Shown here piece by piece: positions 26,549-35,591 of a stretch of 64,000 bases of DNA; the stretch's first letter is position 1, and every line of letters begins with the position of its first letter. The notes under the pieces were generated by a model, which was not told where the DNA came from, searched no databases, and saw nothing but the letters and a program-made list of their open reading frames with translations. The stretch spans positions 62,001-126,000 of the forward strand of contig CAZTUB010000004.1 in the NCBI GenBank assembly GCA_964615905.1. Direction: 5' to 3'. The DNA comes from DATLMR01 sp964615905 (lineage in GTDB: Bacteria; Acidobacteriota; Blastocatellia; UBA7656). The position numbers were made by a program, and so were the translations under genes.

Positions 26549-28039
26549 ATGAGGAAGCCTATGAGGAATGGCGTCAGACTGCTTGCGAAAGCGACACTCT
26601 TACTTGCTGTAATAAACCCCGTGGCTGCTGAAACCCGCAGCCTGGCACAGCTCAAAGTCAAAAGGATAGACGAGCTGATGACGCTCTATCACAAATACGG
26701 GCAGTTTAACGGTGTCATTCTCGTTGCCGAGCGCGGGCAAGTTTTATACGAACGAGCTTTCGGTCAAGCGAATCTTGAATGGGGCATCCCGAACACCTTA
26801 GACACCAAGTTTGAAATCGCCTCAATGACAAAGCCGATGACGGCGCTCCTTATTATGCAGCTTGTCGAAGAAGGCAAGATTCGGCTCGATGGAAAGGTAT
26901 CTGACTATATTCCCTACTACCCGCGTGAAACCGGAACTAAAATCACCGTTGACCAGCTTCTCAATCACACCTCAGGGCTTCAACAAGACATCGCGTTTTC
27001 GGATAATCCAAACGACATTCCGCCGATTATCACGAAGATTAACGCCGACTTGCTCTCCAACGACGAACTGGTGAAACTGATTGCGGCGCGCCCGCTCCGC
27101 TTCGAGCCGGGCAGTGCCTACGGCTACAGCAGCGACGGATATGCCGTGCTTGGTGCGATTATTGAACACGTGACCGGCAGATCTTTTTGGCAAGTACTTG
27201 CGGAGCGTATCCTGAGACCCGCCGGGATGACCGAGAGCGTGCCGGCACTTCTTACGCCGCTCGTGCCGAAGCGCGCATCCGGTTATCGGCAGAGTTTCGC
27301 CGGTATCGAAAACGCAATGCACATCGGCGCGACGCCCGCCGGAGGCCTCTACTCGACCGCGCGCGACTTGCATCGGTGGGAGCGTGCGCTCTACGGCAAT
27401 TCGCTCGCCAGCCAACGCTCAAAAGAGGTTTTGTTCGCGTTGCGGAAAGTGATTACGGCATACGGCTGGAAGACCGCAGAAGAGGAGTGGGCGGGAGAAA
27501 AGCGCAAGGTGTTACGCACGACAGGCGGGCTTCCCGGCTTCGCCAATCTTCTTCTGCGAGTGCCGGAGGGGGAGCGCGTGATTATCTTGCTGTCGAACAT
27601 TCGAGGCAGCGTTTACCGCCTCGACGACATCGCGGCGGCAGTCAATCGCATTCTGGACGGTGCGCCATACGAGATGCCGAAAAGCTCAATAGCCGAAACC
27701 CTTGCGGCTGTTATCGAGCGATCAGGCGTGACGGCGGCACTCACACAATTCCGGCAGATGCGGGCGCGCCCCGACGAGTATTCATTGAGCGAATCCGAGA
27801 TGAACAGTCTAGGCTATTATTTTCTTAACACGCGGAAAGCGGTAGAGGCGGCGGTGGCGGTCTTTCGGCTTAACGTAGAGGCGTTTCCCAACTCTGCGAA
27901 TGCCTATGACAGTTTGGGCGAAGCCTACATGGCGAAGGGCGATAAGGAGCTTGCTATCAGGAACTATCAACGTTCACTTGAGTTGAACCCGCAGAACACA
28001 AATGCCGTCGAGATGCTGAAAAAACTTCGGGCAAATTGA
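26549..28039 (+). CDS. Serine hydrolase (S12) with C-terminal TPR repeats
   Basis: A 496-residue exported protein with signal peptide (residues 1-27). The catalytic SxxK is SMTK near residue 92. The second motif reads YSSDGY, with Ser where YxN is expected, and the third reads TTGG instead of HxG, so the active site departs from standard. The hydrolase domain ends near residue 370. A helical linker leads to two TPR units (NSANAYDSLGEAYMAKGD and NYQRSLELNPQNTNAV). Either ATG 26549 or 26561 could be the start; the GAGGAAG site favours the latter. No attC separates it clearly from the preceding GNAT gene. Confidence 0.85.
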   Translation: MRKPMRNGVRLLAKATLLLAVINPVAAETRSLAQLKVKRIDELMTLYHKYGQFNGVILVAERGQVLYERAFGQANLEWGIPNTLDTKFEIASMTKPMTALLIMQLVEEGKIRLDGKVSDYIPYYPRETGTKITVDQLLNHTSGLQQDIAFSDNPNDIPPIITKINADLLSNDELVKLIAARPLRFEPGSAYGYSSDGYAVLGAIIEHVTGRSFWQVLAERILRPAGMTESVPALLTPLVPKRASGYRQSFAGIENAMHIGATPAGGLYSTARDLHRWERALYGNSLASQRSKEVLFALRKVITAYGWKTAEEEWAGEKRKVLRTTGGLPGFANLLLRVPEGERVIILLSNIRGSVYRLDDIAAAVNRILDGAPYEMPKSSIAETLAAVIERSGVTAALTQFRQMRARPDEYSLSESEMNSLGYYFLNTRKAVEAAVAVFRLNVEAFPNSANAYDSLGEAYMAKGDKELAIRNYQRSLELNPQNTNAVEMLKKLRAN

Positions 28040-28186
28040 AGCGCGCTGTGTCGGACGTGGTGATGAGTCCCTCGACGTCCGGGCAAAGCGCGAAGTCACT
28101 TTCAATCACCGAGCCAATCTTATTGACTGATCTTAAGCCGCTATCCCTTGCTCATTACAGAACAACGCGGCAATATGAGGGTGGCT

Positions 28187-28924
28187 ATGGTTTCTAAGCT
28201 GATAACCGGTTGTCTACTTGCCGTCCTCCTGGCTCCCATCTGTTTTTCACGGCAGCAAACGTCTATAAAGCCTGCTTACAAGCTAAAAGATATCACCGAC
28301 TTTGGTTGCTGTGGTGTAGACCTTGAACTTACCATTCTTATAGAGGCCTTACGTAAAGAACCTGAAGCAGGAGCGCATATAATCGGCTACATCGGGCCAG
28401 GTGATCCGCCAGGCAAACTGTTGCGGTATCTTCGATACATTGAGCTAAATCTCCCTGACTTCATAGGCGACAGTTCTCATTCTGTCTCAGTAGCAAATGG
28501 CGGGCAGCGCGAAAAGTTTACAATTGAAATGTGGATCGTACCTGAGGGCGCTTCTCTCCCCGCTTCGCATGGCAAGCCATCTCAAAGTAACTCAGACAGC
28601 CCTTCGGCTTATGTTTTTGATGAAGCCGGAGTATTAATAATGGACTACAACAAGGAATCATACTTATCATTTGGCCTGGCCTGTACCTTATCATATCCCG
28701 ATTGGGGAGAATTCTTTCGTATCTTGCGGGATAAGCCAGAGCTGCGAGGGCATATCGTTATTTATGTCGGGCATGATGATAGCGTTCGGTACGCGAATAA
28801 AATTCAGAGATTCTTGAGAGCCAACCTGAGGGAACATTATGCGAAGGAAGTTAAGAACCTAACAATGGCATATGGCGGCAAACGAGAATGGTCTCAAATT
28901 GAGATTTGGTTAGTGCCCAGATAG
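28187..28924 (+). CDS. Exported protein with two tandem homologous domains, unknown function
   Basis: A 245-residue protein. ATG 28187 has GAGGG five nt upstream and begins a signal sequence (residues 1-22). The mature part contains the same domain of about 90 residues twice. The first runs from FGCCGVDLELTILIEALRKE to REKFTIEMWIVPEG; the second from FGLACTLSYPDWGEFFRILR to REWSQIEIWLVPR. Both copies share a GHI--Y-G---- strand, a LR-NL helix and a final GG-RE---IE-W-VP. I do not recognise the family. The downstream attC is 57 nt away. Confidence 0.65.
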   Translation: MVSKLITGCLLAVLLAPICFSRQQTSIKPAYKLKDITDFGCCGVDLELTILIEALRKEPEAGAHIIGYIGPGDPPGKLLRYLRYIELNLPDFIGDSSHSVSVANGGQREKFTIEMWIVPEGASLPASHGKPSQSNSDSPSAYVFDEAGVLIMDYNKESYLSFGLACTLSYPDWGEFFRILRDKPELRGHIVIYVGHDDSVRYANKIQRFLRANLREHYAKEVKNLTMAYGGKREWSQIEIWLVPR

Positions 28925-28979
28925 GATTCGAATCCAATACCGACTCCTGGCCCCAGGAGTTCAACGGTTCGCTGAATCA

Positions 28980-29076
28980 GCCTCTAACAACAGACTTGAC
29001 CGGAGCCGCGCGAAGCAAGATTCTTATGGTTTTTTTGAATGCCGTTCGCGCCCGGTCATCTCACCCGTTAGGTGCT
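28980..29076 (+). other. attC site 10
   Basis: It begins CCTCTAACAA (28980) and ends CCCGTTAGGTGC (29065-29076), with an intact GTTAGGT right core. The interior GCAAGATTCTTATGG and CGCGCCCGGTCA resembles site 30758. Confidence 0.75.
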
Positions 29077-29128
29077 TGCGCCCGGCTGGAATTAAATTCG
29101 AATCGGAATTATATTACGAAGCGAATAT

Positions 29129-30745
29129 ATGTACGATATCCCACTGCCACTGCTAACCGACATAGATGAGGGGCGATGTCTTCCTTTCATTGGCGCAGGC
29201 TTTTCTCTGAACGCTAGTCTCCCATCAAAACTAAGAATGCCGGACTGGGGTGCTCTAACAAGTATCCTTAGGCAAGGGGCTAATGCCGATGCTGACGCAA
29301 CACCATTAGCTGTAGCTCAGCAATATGAGTATAGATTTGGGCGGGTACAACTTATAGAGTCTATTAGGAGAGCGTTGTATCCAGATAATGCTAGACCTGG
29401 CAAAGCTCATCTCGCGTTTGTTAGCCTCCCATTCGATACTCTTTACACCACTAACTTTGACCTATTGCTGGAAGACGCATACGCAACGATGGGTCGGCCA
29501 TATAGATCACTAGTCGGAGAATCGCAGCTACCATTCCACGCAGGGCAAATGGCATCAAGTATAGTAAAAATGCACGGCGATCTGCGGCACGAGGAGCATA
29601 TCATTATCACGCAAAGAGATTACGATGGGTTTCTTGACCGCTACCCTGTTATAGCCACTCATCTATCAGCAATGCTAATTACTCGAACGCCGTTATTCCT
29701 GGGCTACAGTCTGAGTGACCCTGACTTTTGCAGCATTCGGAAAGTTGTGCGCTCCAGGCTTGGCCAGTTTGAAAGAATGGCGTACATGATCCAGTTCGAT
29801 CAGTCAAAAGCGGAGATCGAAAAAGCTTTGGAGGATCGCATTCATATAATCTCTATTCCGACAAGCGCTAATAAATCCCGTGATGAGTTATTGAACGAGT
29901 TCTTCCAGCAAATGCTAGAGAATATTGATACGAAGGCAACAGCAACATTCAGAAATGCCCGACCTGACGTGTTTGAGCCAATTGAACCAGAGGTGGCAGA
30001 AAAGACTGCCAACAGCCCTGGCTATTCCGCCGTTGTAGAAACTACTTCTTCTCTTTGTTTCGTGATGATGCCCTTTGGAGAGGCGTTTGACCAAGTCTAT
30101 AGAACATTAATATACCCCGCAGCAACCGAATCAGGGCTAATGGTAATCCGTGCCGATGAGATGGCAGCACCCGGTTTCATTATGGAGCAGATTCGTGTAG
30201 CCATTCAGCAATCGCGCATCTGCATTGCTGATGTGTCAGACAAGAATCCCAACGTTATGTTTGAGATCGGCTTTGCACAAGCTAATGGTAAACCGATTAT
30301 ATTCCTCGCCAAAGACCTTACTGACTTGCCTTTTGATATTGCCGCCCTACGAGTTATCAAGTATGGAACTGAACCTAGTCAAGTACAAGACAGCCTAAAG
30401 TCAGCAATACAGCAAGTTCTTTCAGAGGATCGATTTGCTGAGGCAGAGCGTCTACTAGGCGCAGGAGCTTTCCGCGCCTCAATAGCAATCACATCGGTAG
30501 TTCTAGAGCACTTATTAATTGGTTTGCTCGATAAACATGGTCTTGAACGTCGTCCACGTATGTCTATCGGTCAAATGATTAAGCTTCTACGCCAGCACAA
30601 CCTTTTGGATGTAAGGATGACAGCGAGCCTGCTCGATTCTACAAATATTAGAAATCGAGCAGTTCACAACTTGGCAGAACCGTCCGCGGAGGATGCGCAC
30701 TTTATTTTTTCTGCGACCAAGCGTTTTGCCAATTCAATCCAGTAG
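29129..30745 (+). CDS. SIR2 + nucleoside deoxyribosyltransferase-like + HEPN-like fusion, putative anti-phage protein
   Basis: A 538-residue cytosolic protein with three parts. Residues 1-280 form a SIR2-like domain with GAGFS (22-26), TTNFD (107-111), HGD (149-151) and LGYSLSDPDF; many such domains in defence systems hydrolyse NAD. Residues of about 308-430 look like a nucleoside 2-deoxyribosyltransferase/TIR-like Rossmann domain: CFVMMPFGE (from Cys310), CIADVSDKNPNVMFEIGFA with candidate catalytic Glu379, then GKPIIFLA. Residues 440-538 are helical and end in RNRAVHN (Arg508, His513), an Rx4H motif as in HEPN or DUF4145 domains. The gene is AT-richer than the core genome and lies alone between two attC sites. 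Defence by nucleotide or NAD depletion is inference. Confidence 0.8.
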   Translation: MYDIPLPLLTDIDEGRCLPFIGAGFSLNASLPSKLRMPDWGALTSILRQGANADADATPLAVAQQYEYRFGRVQLIESIRRALYPDNARPGKAHLAFVSLPFDTLYTTNFDLLLEDAYATMGRPYRSLVGESQLPFHAGQMASSIVKMHGDLRHEEHIIITQRDYDGFLDRYPVIATHLSAMLITRTPLFLGYSLSDPDFCSIRKVVRSRLGQFERMAYMIQFDQSKAEIEKALEDRIHIISIPTSANKSRDELLNEFFQQMLENIDTKATATFRNARPDVFEPIEPEVAEKTANSPGYSAVVETTSSLCFVMMPFGEAFDQVYRTLIYPAATESGLMVIRADEMAAPGFIMEQIRVAIQQSRICIADVSDKNPNVMFEIGFAQANGKPIIFLAKDLTDLPFDIAALRVIKYGTEPSQVQDSLKSAIQQVLSEDRFAEAERLLGAGAFRASIAITSVVLEHLLIGLLDKHGLERRPRMSIGQMIKLLRQHNLLDVRMTASLLDSTNIRNRAVHNLAEPSAEDAHFIFSATKRFANSIQ

Positions 30746-30757
30746 AAAGGCTTAGAC

Positions 30758-30855
30758 CGCACCTAACATACACATCTAGCGGAGCGCGCGAAACGCATTT
30801 CTTATGGTTACTCGGAGTGGTCGGTGCGCGCCCGCTGATGCGAGGCGTTAGACGT
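30758..30855 (+). other. attC site 11 (complete)
   Basis: Left core ACCTAAC (30761-30767) and right core GTTAGAC (30847-30853) are intact. The interior has GGAGCGCGCGAAACGCATTTC and CGCGCCCGCTGATGCGAGGC. It follows the SIR2 fusion gene by 13 nt. Confidence 0.85.
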
Positions 30856-30889
30856 CGGAAGGTGAATGCTTCATCTGAAGGATAAGGTA

Positions 30890-31267
30890 ATGAGGCAGCC
30901 AAAATATATTCTCATAGCATTTCTCATTTTAATGCTCGCCACGGTCGTATGTGTGGGGCAGAAGCGATCACCTTCTCGCAGCCGGACTCAGATGGGGAAG
31001 ATTCAAGGCGTAGTTCTCGACGCAAGTGATGCCCGTATCGTTGGCGCCATCATCACAATCGAGAATAGTCAATTCAGGCGAGAGTTAAAATCCGGGGAGG
31101 AAGGAGATTTCCAGGTCGCATTACCTGCTGGCGTTTATCAGATCAAGGCGGAGGCTAGCGGCTTCCGTCGATTTGAGCTTTCACCATTCAAAGTAAAGGC
31201 ACATGTATCCGAGTTGATTAACATTCACCTGGACGTGGAGCCAATTTCAGGCCGCTATATAAAGTAG
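30890..31267 (+). CDS. Exported carboxypeptidase-regulatory-like domain protein
   Basis: A 125-residue protein starting at ATG 30890 (AAGGATAAGG upstream) with a hydrophobic signal segment (residues 6-24). The mature part is a single CarboxypepD_reg/CNA-B-like beta sandwich: IQGVVLDASDARIVGAIITI, then GDFQVALPAGVYQIKAEASGFR. Such domains occur as stalks or carbohydrate-binding modules; here it stands alone. Its role is unknown. Confidence 0.8.
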   Translation: MRQPKYILIAFLILMLATVVCVGQKRSPSRSRTQMGKIQGVVLDASDARIVGAIITIENSQFRRELKSGEEGDFQVALPAGVYQIKAEASGFRRFELSPFKVKAHVSELINIHLDVEPISGRYIK

Positions 31268-31309
31268 TTGTGTGATGCTGTTGACGTTGAAGGATTACGT
31301 ATGCAAACC

Positions 31310-31430
31310 GACGCCTAACAACGGCTGCACCCGACCGCGAACCAGCGGAGCTTTCATGCGCGAGGCGCGCGCAATTCAGAGGCCCTATTAAGAGGCCCTG
31401 CGCGGCGGGTGATGCCAGGCGTTAGGCGTC
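31310..31430 (+). other. attC site 12 (long form)
   Basis: GCCTAAC (31313-31319) and GTTAGGC (31421-31427) are intact. At about 120 bp it is the longest site here; the central part carries a direct repeat (AGAGGCCCT at about 31378 and 31391) and alternating GC runs. The outer arms GACGCCTAAC and GTTAGGCGTC are perfect inverted repeats. Confidence 0.85.
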
Positions 31431-31524
31431 ATTCGTACCGGCCTGATCCACCCGTGAGCTAAGCCCAGTCTTAGTCATGGGCCTGACCTTTGGTATGATT
31501 TACGATCAGAAAAGGAAAGTTTAA

Positions 31525-33780
31525 ATGCGAAAGTTGTTCTGCCTCATGATTTTGTGCGCCGCCTTTGGCACCTCTGCCTCAGCTCAAGAGCTAGAACTGC
31601 CGCAGGATGCTGTGAAAGACGATGCGGCGCTCGCCCGTGCGATGCCAGAGCTTGCGAAGCGGGCGATTGCAATCTACCAGGAGCCTGATCGTGGCCGTTA
31701 CCTCAACGCCTTGTTTCGAATGCAAATCGTCGCCGGTCAGTACGCGGAAGCCGTCGCGACGCTACGGAGCCTGACGGCTTTGTGGCGAACGACAAACCCG
31801 GCTTCCGCCCCGTCGGCCCTGCCGTTCGAGATACTCACGAAGGCTAGAGTGAAGCAAGCTGAAACGGGGATGTCTTTAGACGAGGCGTTCAAGCGGGAGT
31901 TTCGCGAAGTATTCAACCGCCTTGACGACAAAGCCGCGAGCAATGCTATCTATTGGTTCGGCGGTGACACGAGCCGAGCGCGCGACGACCTTCGCGCAAC
32001 GGTTGAGAGGCAAAAGGGAAGGGACAAAATCGCGCTGACCGATGCCCTGAACTTGATCAGGCAGTATCACTTCTATCAGGACATTCAGGTATGGAGGCCG
32101 CTGACCAAAGTCCTGATTGCCGAAGATGACGCCAGGCGCTACATCGCCGACACAGACATCCTCATCAAGACCCCGGACGGCGCGCGCATCGCCGCGATGG
32201 TGGTGCGGCCCAAATCGGCGAAGGTGCCTCTGCCGGCTGTCCTCTTCTATACCATCTATGCGGATGACGATTCATCCTTCGCCGAGGCAAGAAAGTCGGC
32301 GGCTCACGGCTACGCCGGAGTTGTGGCGTACACACGCGGCAAGGGGCGCAGCCCTGACGCGCCGGTGCCATACGAACACGACGGCGAGGATGCGCGCGCG
32401 GTGATCGACTGGATCAGCAAACAGCCTTGGAGCAACAGCCGCGTAGGCATGTACGGCGGCAGCTACAGCGGCTTCGTGCAGTGGGCGGCGGCAAAGAGCC
32501 CGCACCCGGCGCTCAAAACCATCGTCCCCTACGTCGCCAACAATCCGGGTAATGGCTTGCCTATGGAGAACAATGTCTTCTTCATCATCAACTATGCCTG
32601 GGCATTTTATGTTACCAATAACAAAACCCTCGATAATGAAACCTATTATGATCGCAAACGCTGGGACGCACTCAACGACAAGTGGTACGGGAGCGGAAAA
32701 TCCTACCGCCAGCTAGACAGTGTTGACGGCACGCCGAACAAGTGGCTCCAACGCTGGTTGCAACATCCGAGCTACGACAAGTATTGGCAGGGCCTGTCGG
32801 CGTACAGGGACGACTTCGCCCGGATCAACATCCCAGTCTTAACGATCAGCGGCTACTATGGCGACAGCGCCGACCCGCACTATATAAAGGAGCATTACAA
32901 GTACAATAAGAACGCCAATCACTACTTGCTGATAGGCCCCTACGACCATTTCGGGGCACAGAGCCCGCGCAAGGCCCCGGTTCTGCGAGGCTACACCATT
33001 GACCCGGTAGCGCAGTTCGATACGTCGGAGGTTACCTTTCAATGGATGGACTACGTGCTGCGCGGCGGCAAAAAACCCGAGCTGCTGAAGGACAAGATCA
33101 ACTACCAGGTGATGGGCGCTAACCTGTGGAAACACGCGCCGTCGCTTGAAAAAATGAGCAACGAGACGCTGACCTTGTATCTGACTGACAAAAAGTCAGG
33201 CAGCCATTATCAACTGTCCGGGGAAAAGCCGTCCGAACCGGGATTTCTGTACCAGGAGGTGGATTTCGCCGACAGAAAGACAACGAACAATAACGACTCA
33301 TATCCCTGGCCCATCGTCGGTATTAAGCCTGACCTTTCCAACGGGTTCTCTTTCATCAGCGAGCCGTTCGGCGAACCGGTTGAAATCTCCGGCACGTTCT
33401 TGGGTGAGATCAAAGCGGCCATCAATAAAAAGGATATGGACATCGGCGTGGTGTTGTATGAAGTGATGCCGAACGGGGAGTTGTTTCACTTGTCGTATTT
33501 CATAGGTCGCGCCAGTTACGCAAAAGACATGAGCGTGAGGCGTCTGCTGACGCCCGACAGGGTTGAGTCAATTTCATTTGATAACACCCGAATGGTGAGC
33601 CGGAGGCTCAGCAAAGGCAGCCGCCTGCTCGTTACGTTGAACGTCAACAAGAACTCTTCCGCTCAGATCAACTATGGCACTGGCAAAGACGTGAGCGATG
33701 AGGATATTGCTGATGCCAAAATCCCGTTGCAGATAAAATGGCATAACAACAGCTATGTGAAAATACCTATCTGGAAATAG
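31525..33780 (+). CDS. CocE/NonD family hydrolase (X-Pro dipeptidyl-peptidase S15 type)
   Basis: A 751-residue exported enzyme with signal peptide (residues 1-20). An N-terminal helical region of about 190 residues precedes the S15 alpha/beta hydrolase: TPDGARIAAMVVRPK, the nucleophile elbow GGSYSGF, and GPYDHFG as the probable catalytic His. The C-terminal beta-jelly-roll (from about residue 560) is usual for CocE and glutaryl-7-ACA acylase relatives. Substrates of the family are peptides, cocaine-like esters or acyl amides; here unknown. It fills one large cassette between two complete attC sites. Confidence 0.88.
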   Translation: MRKLFCLMILCAAFGTSASAQELELPQDAVKDDAALARAMPELAKRAIAIYQEPDRGRYLNALFRMQIVAGQYAEAVATLRSLTALWRTTNPASAPSALPFEILTKARVKQAETGMSLDEAFKREFREVFNRLDDKAASNAIYWFGGDTSRARDDLRATVERQKGRDKIALTDALNLIRQYHFYQDIQVWRPLTKVLIAEDDARRYIADTDILIKTPDGARIAAMVVRPKSAKVPLPAVLFYTIYADDDSSFAEARKSAAHGYAGVVAYTRGKGRSPDAPVPYEHDGEDARAVIDWISKQPWSNSRVGMYGGSYSGFVQWAAAKSPHPALKTIVPYVANNPGNGLPMENNVFFIINYAWAFYVTNNKTLDNETYYDRKRWDALNDKWYGSGKSYRQLDSVDGTPNKWLQRWLQHPSYDKYWQGLSAYRDDFARINIPVLTISGYYGDSADPHYIKEHYKYNKNANHYLLIGPYDHFGAQSPRKAPVLRGYTIDPVAQFDTSEVTFQWMDYVLRGGKKPELLKDKINYQVMGANLWKHAPSLEKMSNETLTLYLTDKKSGSHYQLSGEKPSEPGFLYQEVDFADRKTTNNNDSYPWPIVGIKPDLSNGFSFISEPFGEPVEISGTFLGEIKAAINKKDMDIGVVLYEVMPNGELFHLSYFIGRASYAKDMSVRRLLTPDRVESISFDNTRMVSRRLSKGSRLLVTLNVNKNSSAQINYGTGKDVSDEDIADAKIPLQIKWHNNSYVKIPIWK

Positions 33781-33793
33781 CAAGGCGGAAACC

Positions 33794-33897
33794 CGACGCC
33801 TAACAACGGCATGCCCCCGACCCGCATCAGCAGGGCTCTCACCGGCAAGACCTGGCTTTAGCGGCGACCCGTGCGGGTTATGTGGAGTGTTAGACGT
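33794..33897 (+). other. attC site 13 (complete)
   Basis: GCCTAAC (33798-33804) and GTTAGAC (33889-33895) are intact. The interior contains CCGACCCGCATCAGCAGGGCT and its partial complement, giving a strong fold-back. Confidence 0.8.
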
Positions 33898-33939
33898 GCA
33901 ATGATGCATGCGCTAGTATCGATACAACGGATACAGATT

Positions 33940-34389
33940 ATGAGATGCATTGTTACTGTCATCCTTCTAGCGAGCTATCTCACCCTCAGTATTCCTGATT
34001 CATATGCCTGCTCCTGTGCAGACCCTCTGCCGCCTCGTAAAGAGATGAAAAAGGCCAGGGCCGTCTTTATAGGAGAGGTCATTGATGTCAAAATACATAC
34101 CCATCCAGAACGACTAACAGATGACAACTATCTGTATGCTGTAACTTTCAAAGTTGAGAAATACTGGAAGGGGGTCAAGAATCCAGAAATAGTCATAAAA
34201 ACCAACCTTCCATTAGGTGACTGCGGCTTACTTGATTTCCAAGAAGGCAACAAGTACTTGGTGTATGCTTTCGGAAAGAAGCTCGTGGCTTACGGATGCC
34301 GGAGGAATAAGAAATTGGAATATGCATCAGAGGATTTGAGAGAGCTTGGGGAGGGAAAGTCAGCAGCGAACTTGAAGCAGAAAAGCTAA
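33940..34389 (+). CDS. Exported NTR/TIMP-like cysteine-rich protein
   Basis: A 149-residue protein with a signal peptide ending at SYA and a mature start CSCADPLPP, which recalls the CxC N-terminus of the netrin/TIMP fold. Then come AVFIGEVIDV, KVEKYWKG and GDCGLLDFQEGNKYLVYA, with further Cys that could pair. ATG 33940 starts the signal; in-frame ATGs at 33901 and 33904 are possible. TIMP-like bacterial proteins are known by similarity only, and protease inhibition here would be speculation. Confidence 0.65.
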   Translation: MRCIVTVILLASYLTLSIPDSYACSCADPLPPRKEMKKARAVFIGEVIDVKIHTHPERLTDDNYLYAVTFKVEKYWKGVKNPEIVIKTNLPLGDCGLLDFQEGNKYLVYAFGKKLVAYGCRRNKKLEYASEDLRELGEGKSAANLKQKS

Positions 34390-34435
34390 CTACAACAGCC
34401 CCAAGACGGGTTAATGTGTTTGAGATGGCAACACA

Positions 34436-34531
34436 GGCCTAACAAGCATATGCGCTCGATCCCTCAATCAAAGCTTGTATTACGCCTCCAACATCAGGTG
34501 CGGGCCAGGTGATGCAAAGCGTTGAGCGGCT
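34436..34531 (+). other. attC site 14 (complete)
   Basis: GCCTAAC (34437-34443) and GTTGAGC (34522-34528, fits GTTRRRY) are intact. The interior CAATCAAAGCTTGTATTACGCC matches sites 23381 and 24329. Confidence 0.8.
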
Positions 34532-34611
34532 ACATTGATTTTGCGATGCATGAATAGACTGATACTATGCTCGGCGGGCTTGAGAATCTATGAACCGTCT
34601 CGTTGAAAGAA

Positions 34612-35439
34612 ATGAAAATGGAAGATGGGCGAGTGTACTGTAATTATCATGGCGAGTTTATAAACAGTCGGGTCGTAAAAGGTTTGCTTTTGGCGGAAGC
34701 CGTATATGCCTCCAGGCTGAAACTGCCGAAGCACTCGCACCCCCACAGCGGTTTCTGCCTCGTTCTTCAGGGCAGGTACACAGAATCTTACGGCAAGTCG
34801 TTGTTTGAGTGTAAACCCTCGTCCGTGAAGTTTCAGCCCGCAGGGGAAGAGCACTCGGACGTTTACGGAAGCGAGACGGTGCGGTGCTTTATCATAGAGC
34901 TTCAATCTGAGTGGTTAACGCGGATGGGGGCAAGCCCTCTGGTGGGGAATAACCCGCTGGTAGATAAGGGCAGTTCTTTAGCATGGTTAATGATGAGGCT
35001 TCGCGCGGAGTTTCAGTCGGTCGAGGATGAATCGCTACTCTTGATCGAGGGACTCGTCCTTGAGCTTATCGCAGAAGCATCCCGAAGCCGGAGAAGGCAT
35101 TCCGAAGGCAAACCCCCGCTCTGGCTCCTACACGCCAAGGAACTTATCAACGACCAGTTCTCACACCCGCTAACCCTTTCGCTCATCGCCAAATTCGTAG
35201 GAGTCCACCCCGTCTATCTCGCGAGTTCATTCCGCCGCCACTACTGCCAGAGCGTTGGAGAATACTTGCGGCAGCGGCGCGTCGAGTTCGCCTGTCATAA
35301 AATCCAAACGTCTAATGACCCGCTTGCGGAGATCGCTCTGGCGGCAGGTTTCGCAAACCAGTCTCACTTCACCCACACCTTCAAACGGATTACCGGAATG
35401 AGCCCGACAAAATACAGGGCGGCGCGGCGTCCATCTTAA
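34612..35439 (+). CDS. AraC family transcriptional regulator
   Basis: A 275-residue protein with an N-terminal cupin-like sensor (LPKHSHPHSGFCLVLQG and FQPAGEEHSD) and a C-terminal pair of helix-turn-helix motifs (LIAKFVGVHPVYLASSFRRH; LAEIALAAGFANQSHFTHTFK). The final GMSPTKYR is the AraC signature. ATG 34612 is preferred over TTG 34603; no clear ribosome site is visible. It stands 150 nt before an S12 serine hydrolase on the same strand with no attC between them, so it is likely to control that gene. Confidence 0.88.
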   Translation: MKMEDGRVYCNYHGEFINSRVVKGLLLAEAVYASRLKLPKHSHPHSGFCLVLQGRYTESYGKSLFECKPSSVKFQPAGEEHSDVYGSETVRCFIIELQSEWLTRMGASPLVGNNPLVDKGSSLAWLMMRLRAEFQSVEDESLLLIEGLVLELIAEASRSRRRHSEGKPPLWLLHAKELINDQFSHPLTLSLIAKFVGVHPVYLASSFRRHYCQSVGEYLRQRRVEFACHKIQTSNDPLAEIALAAGFANQSHFTHTFKRITGMSPTKYRAARRPS

Positions 35440-35591
35440 TCCGAGACAATACCTTTCAATTGCGAAAGAACCGAACCGCCCTTTCGTAGTAATCTTATGG
35501 TCGAAGGAAAGGTTCTTTGCCGAACAGCCTTCTGAAGTGAAGGCTCGACTCGGTCGAGCCGCGCGGAAATACACGGAGTTAAGGGGTCGTT

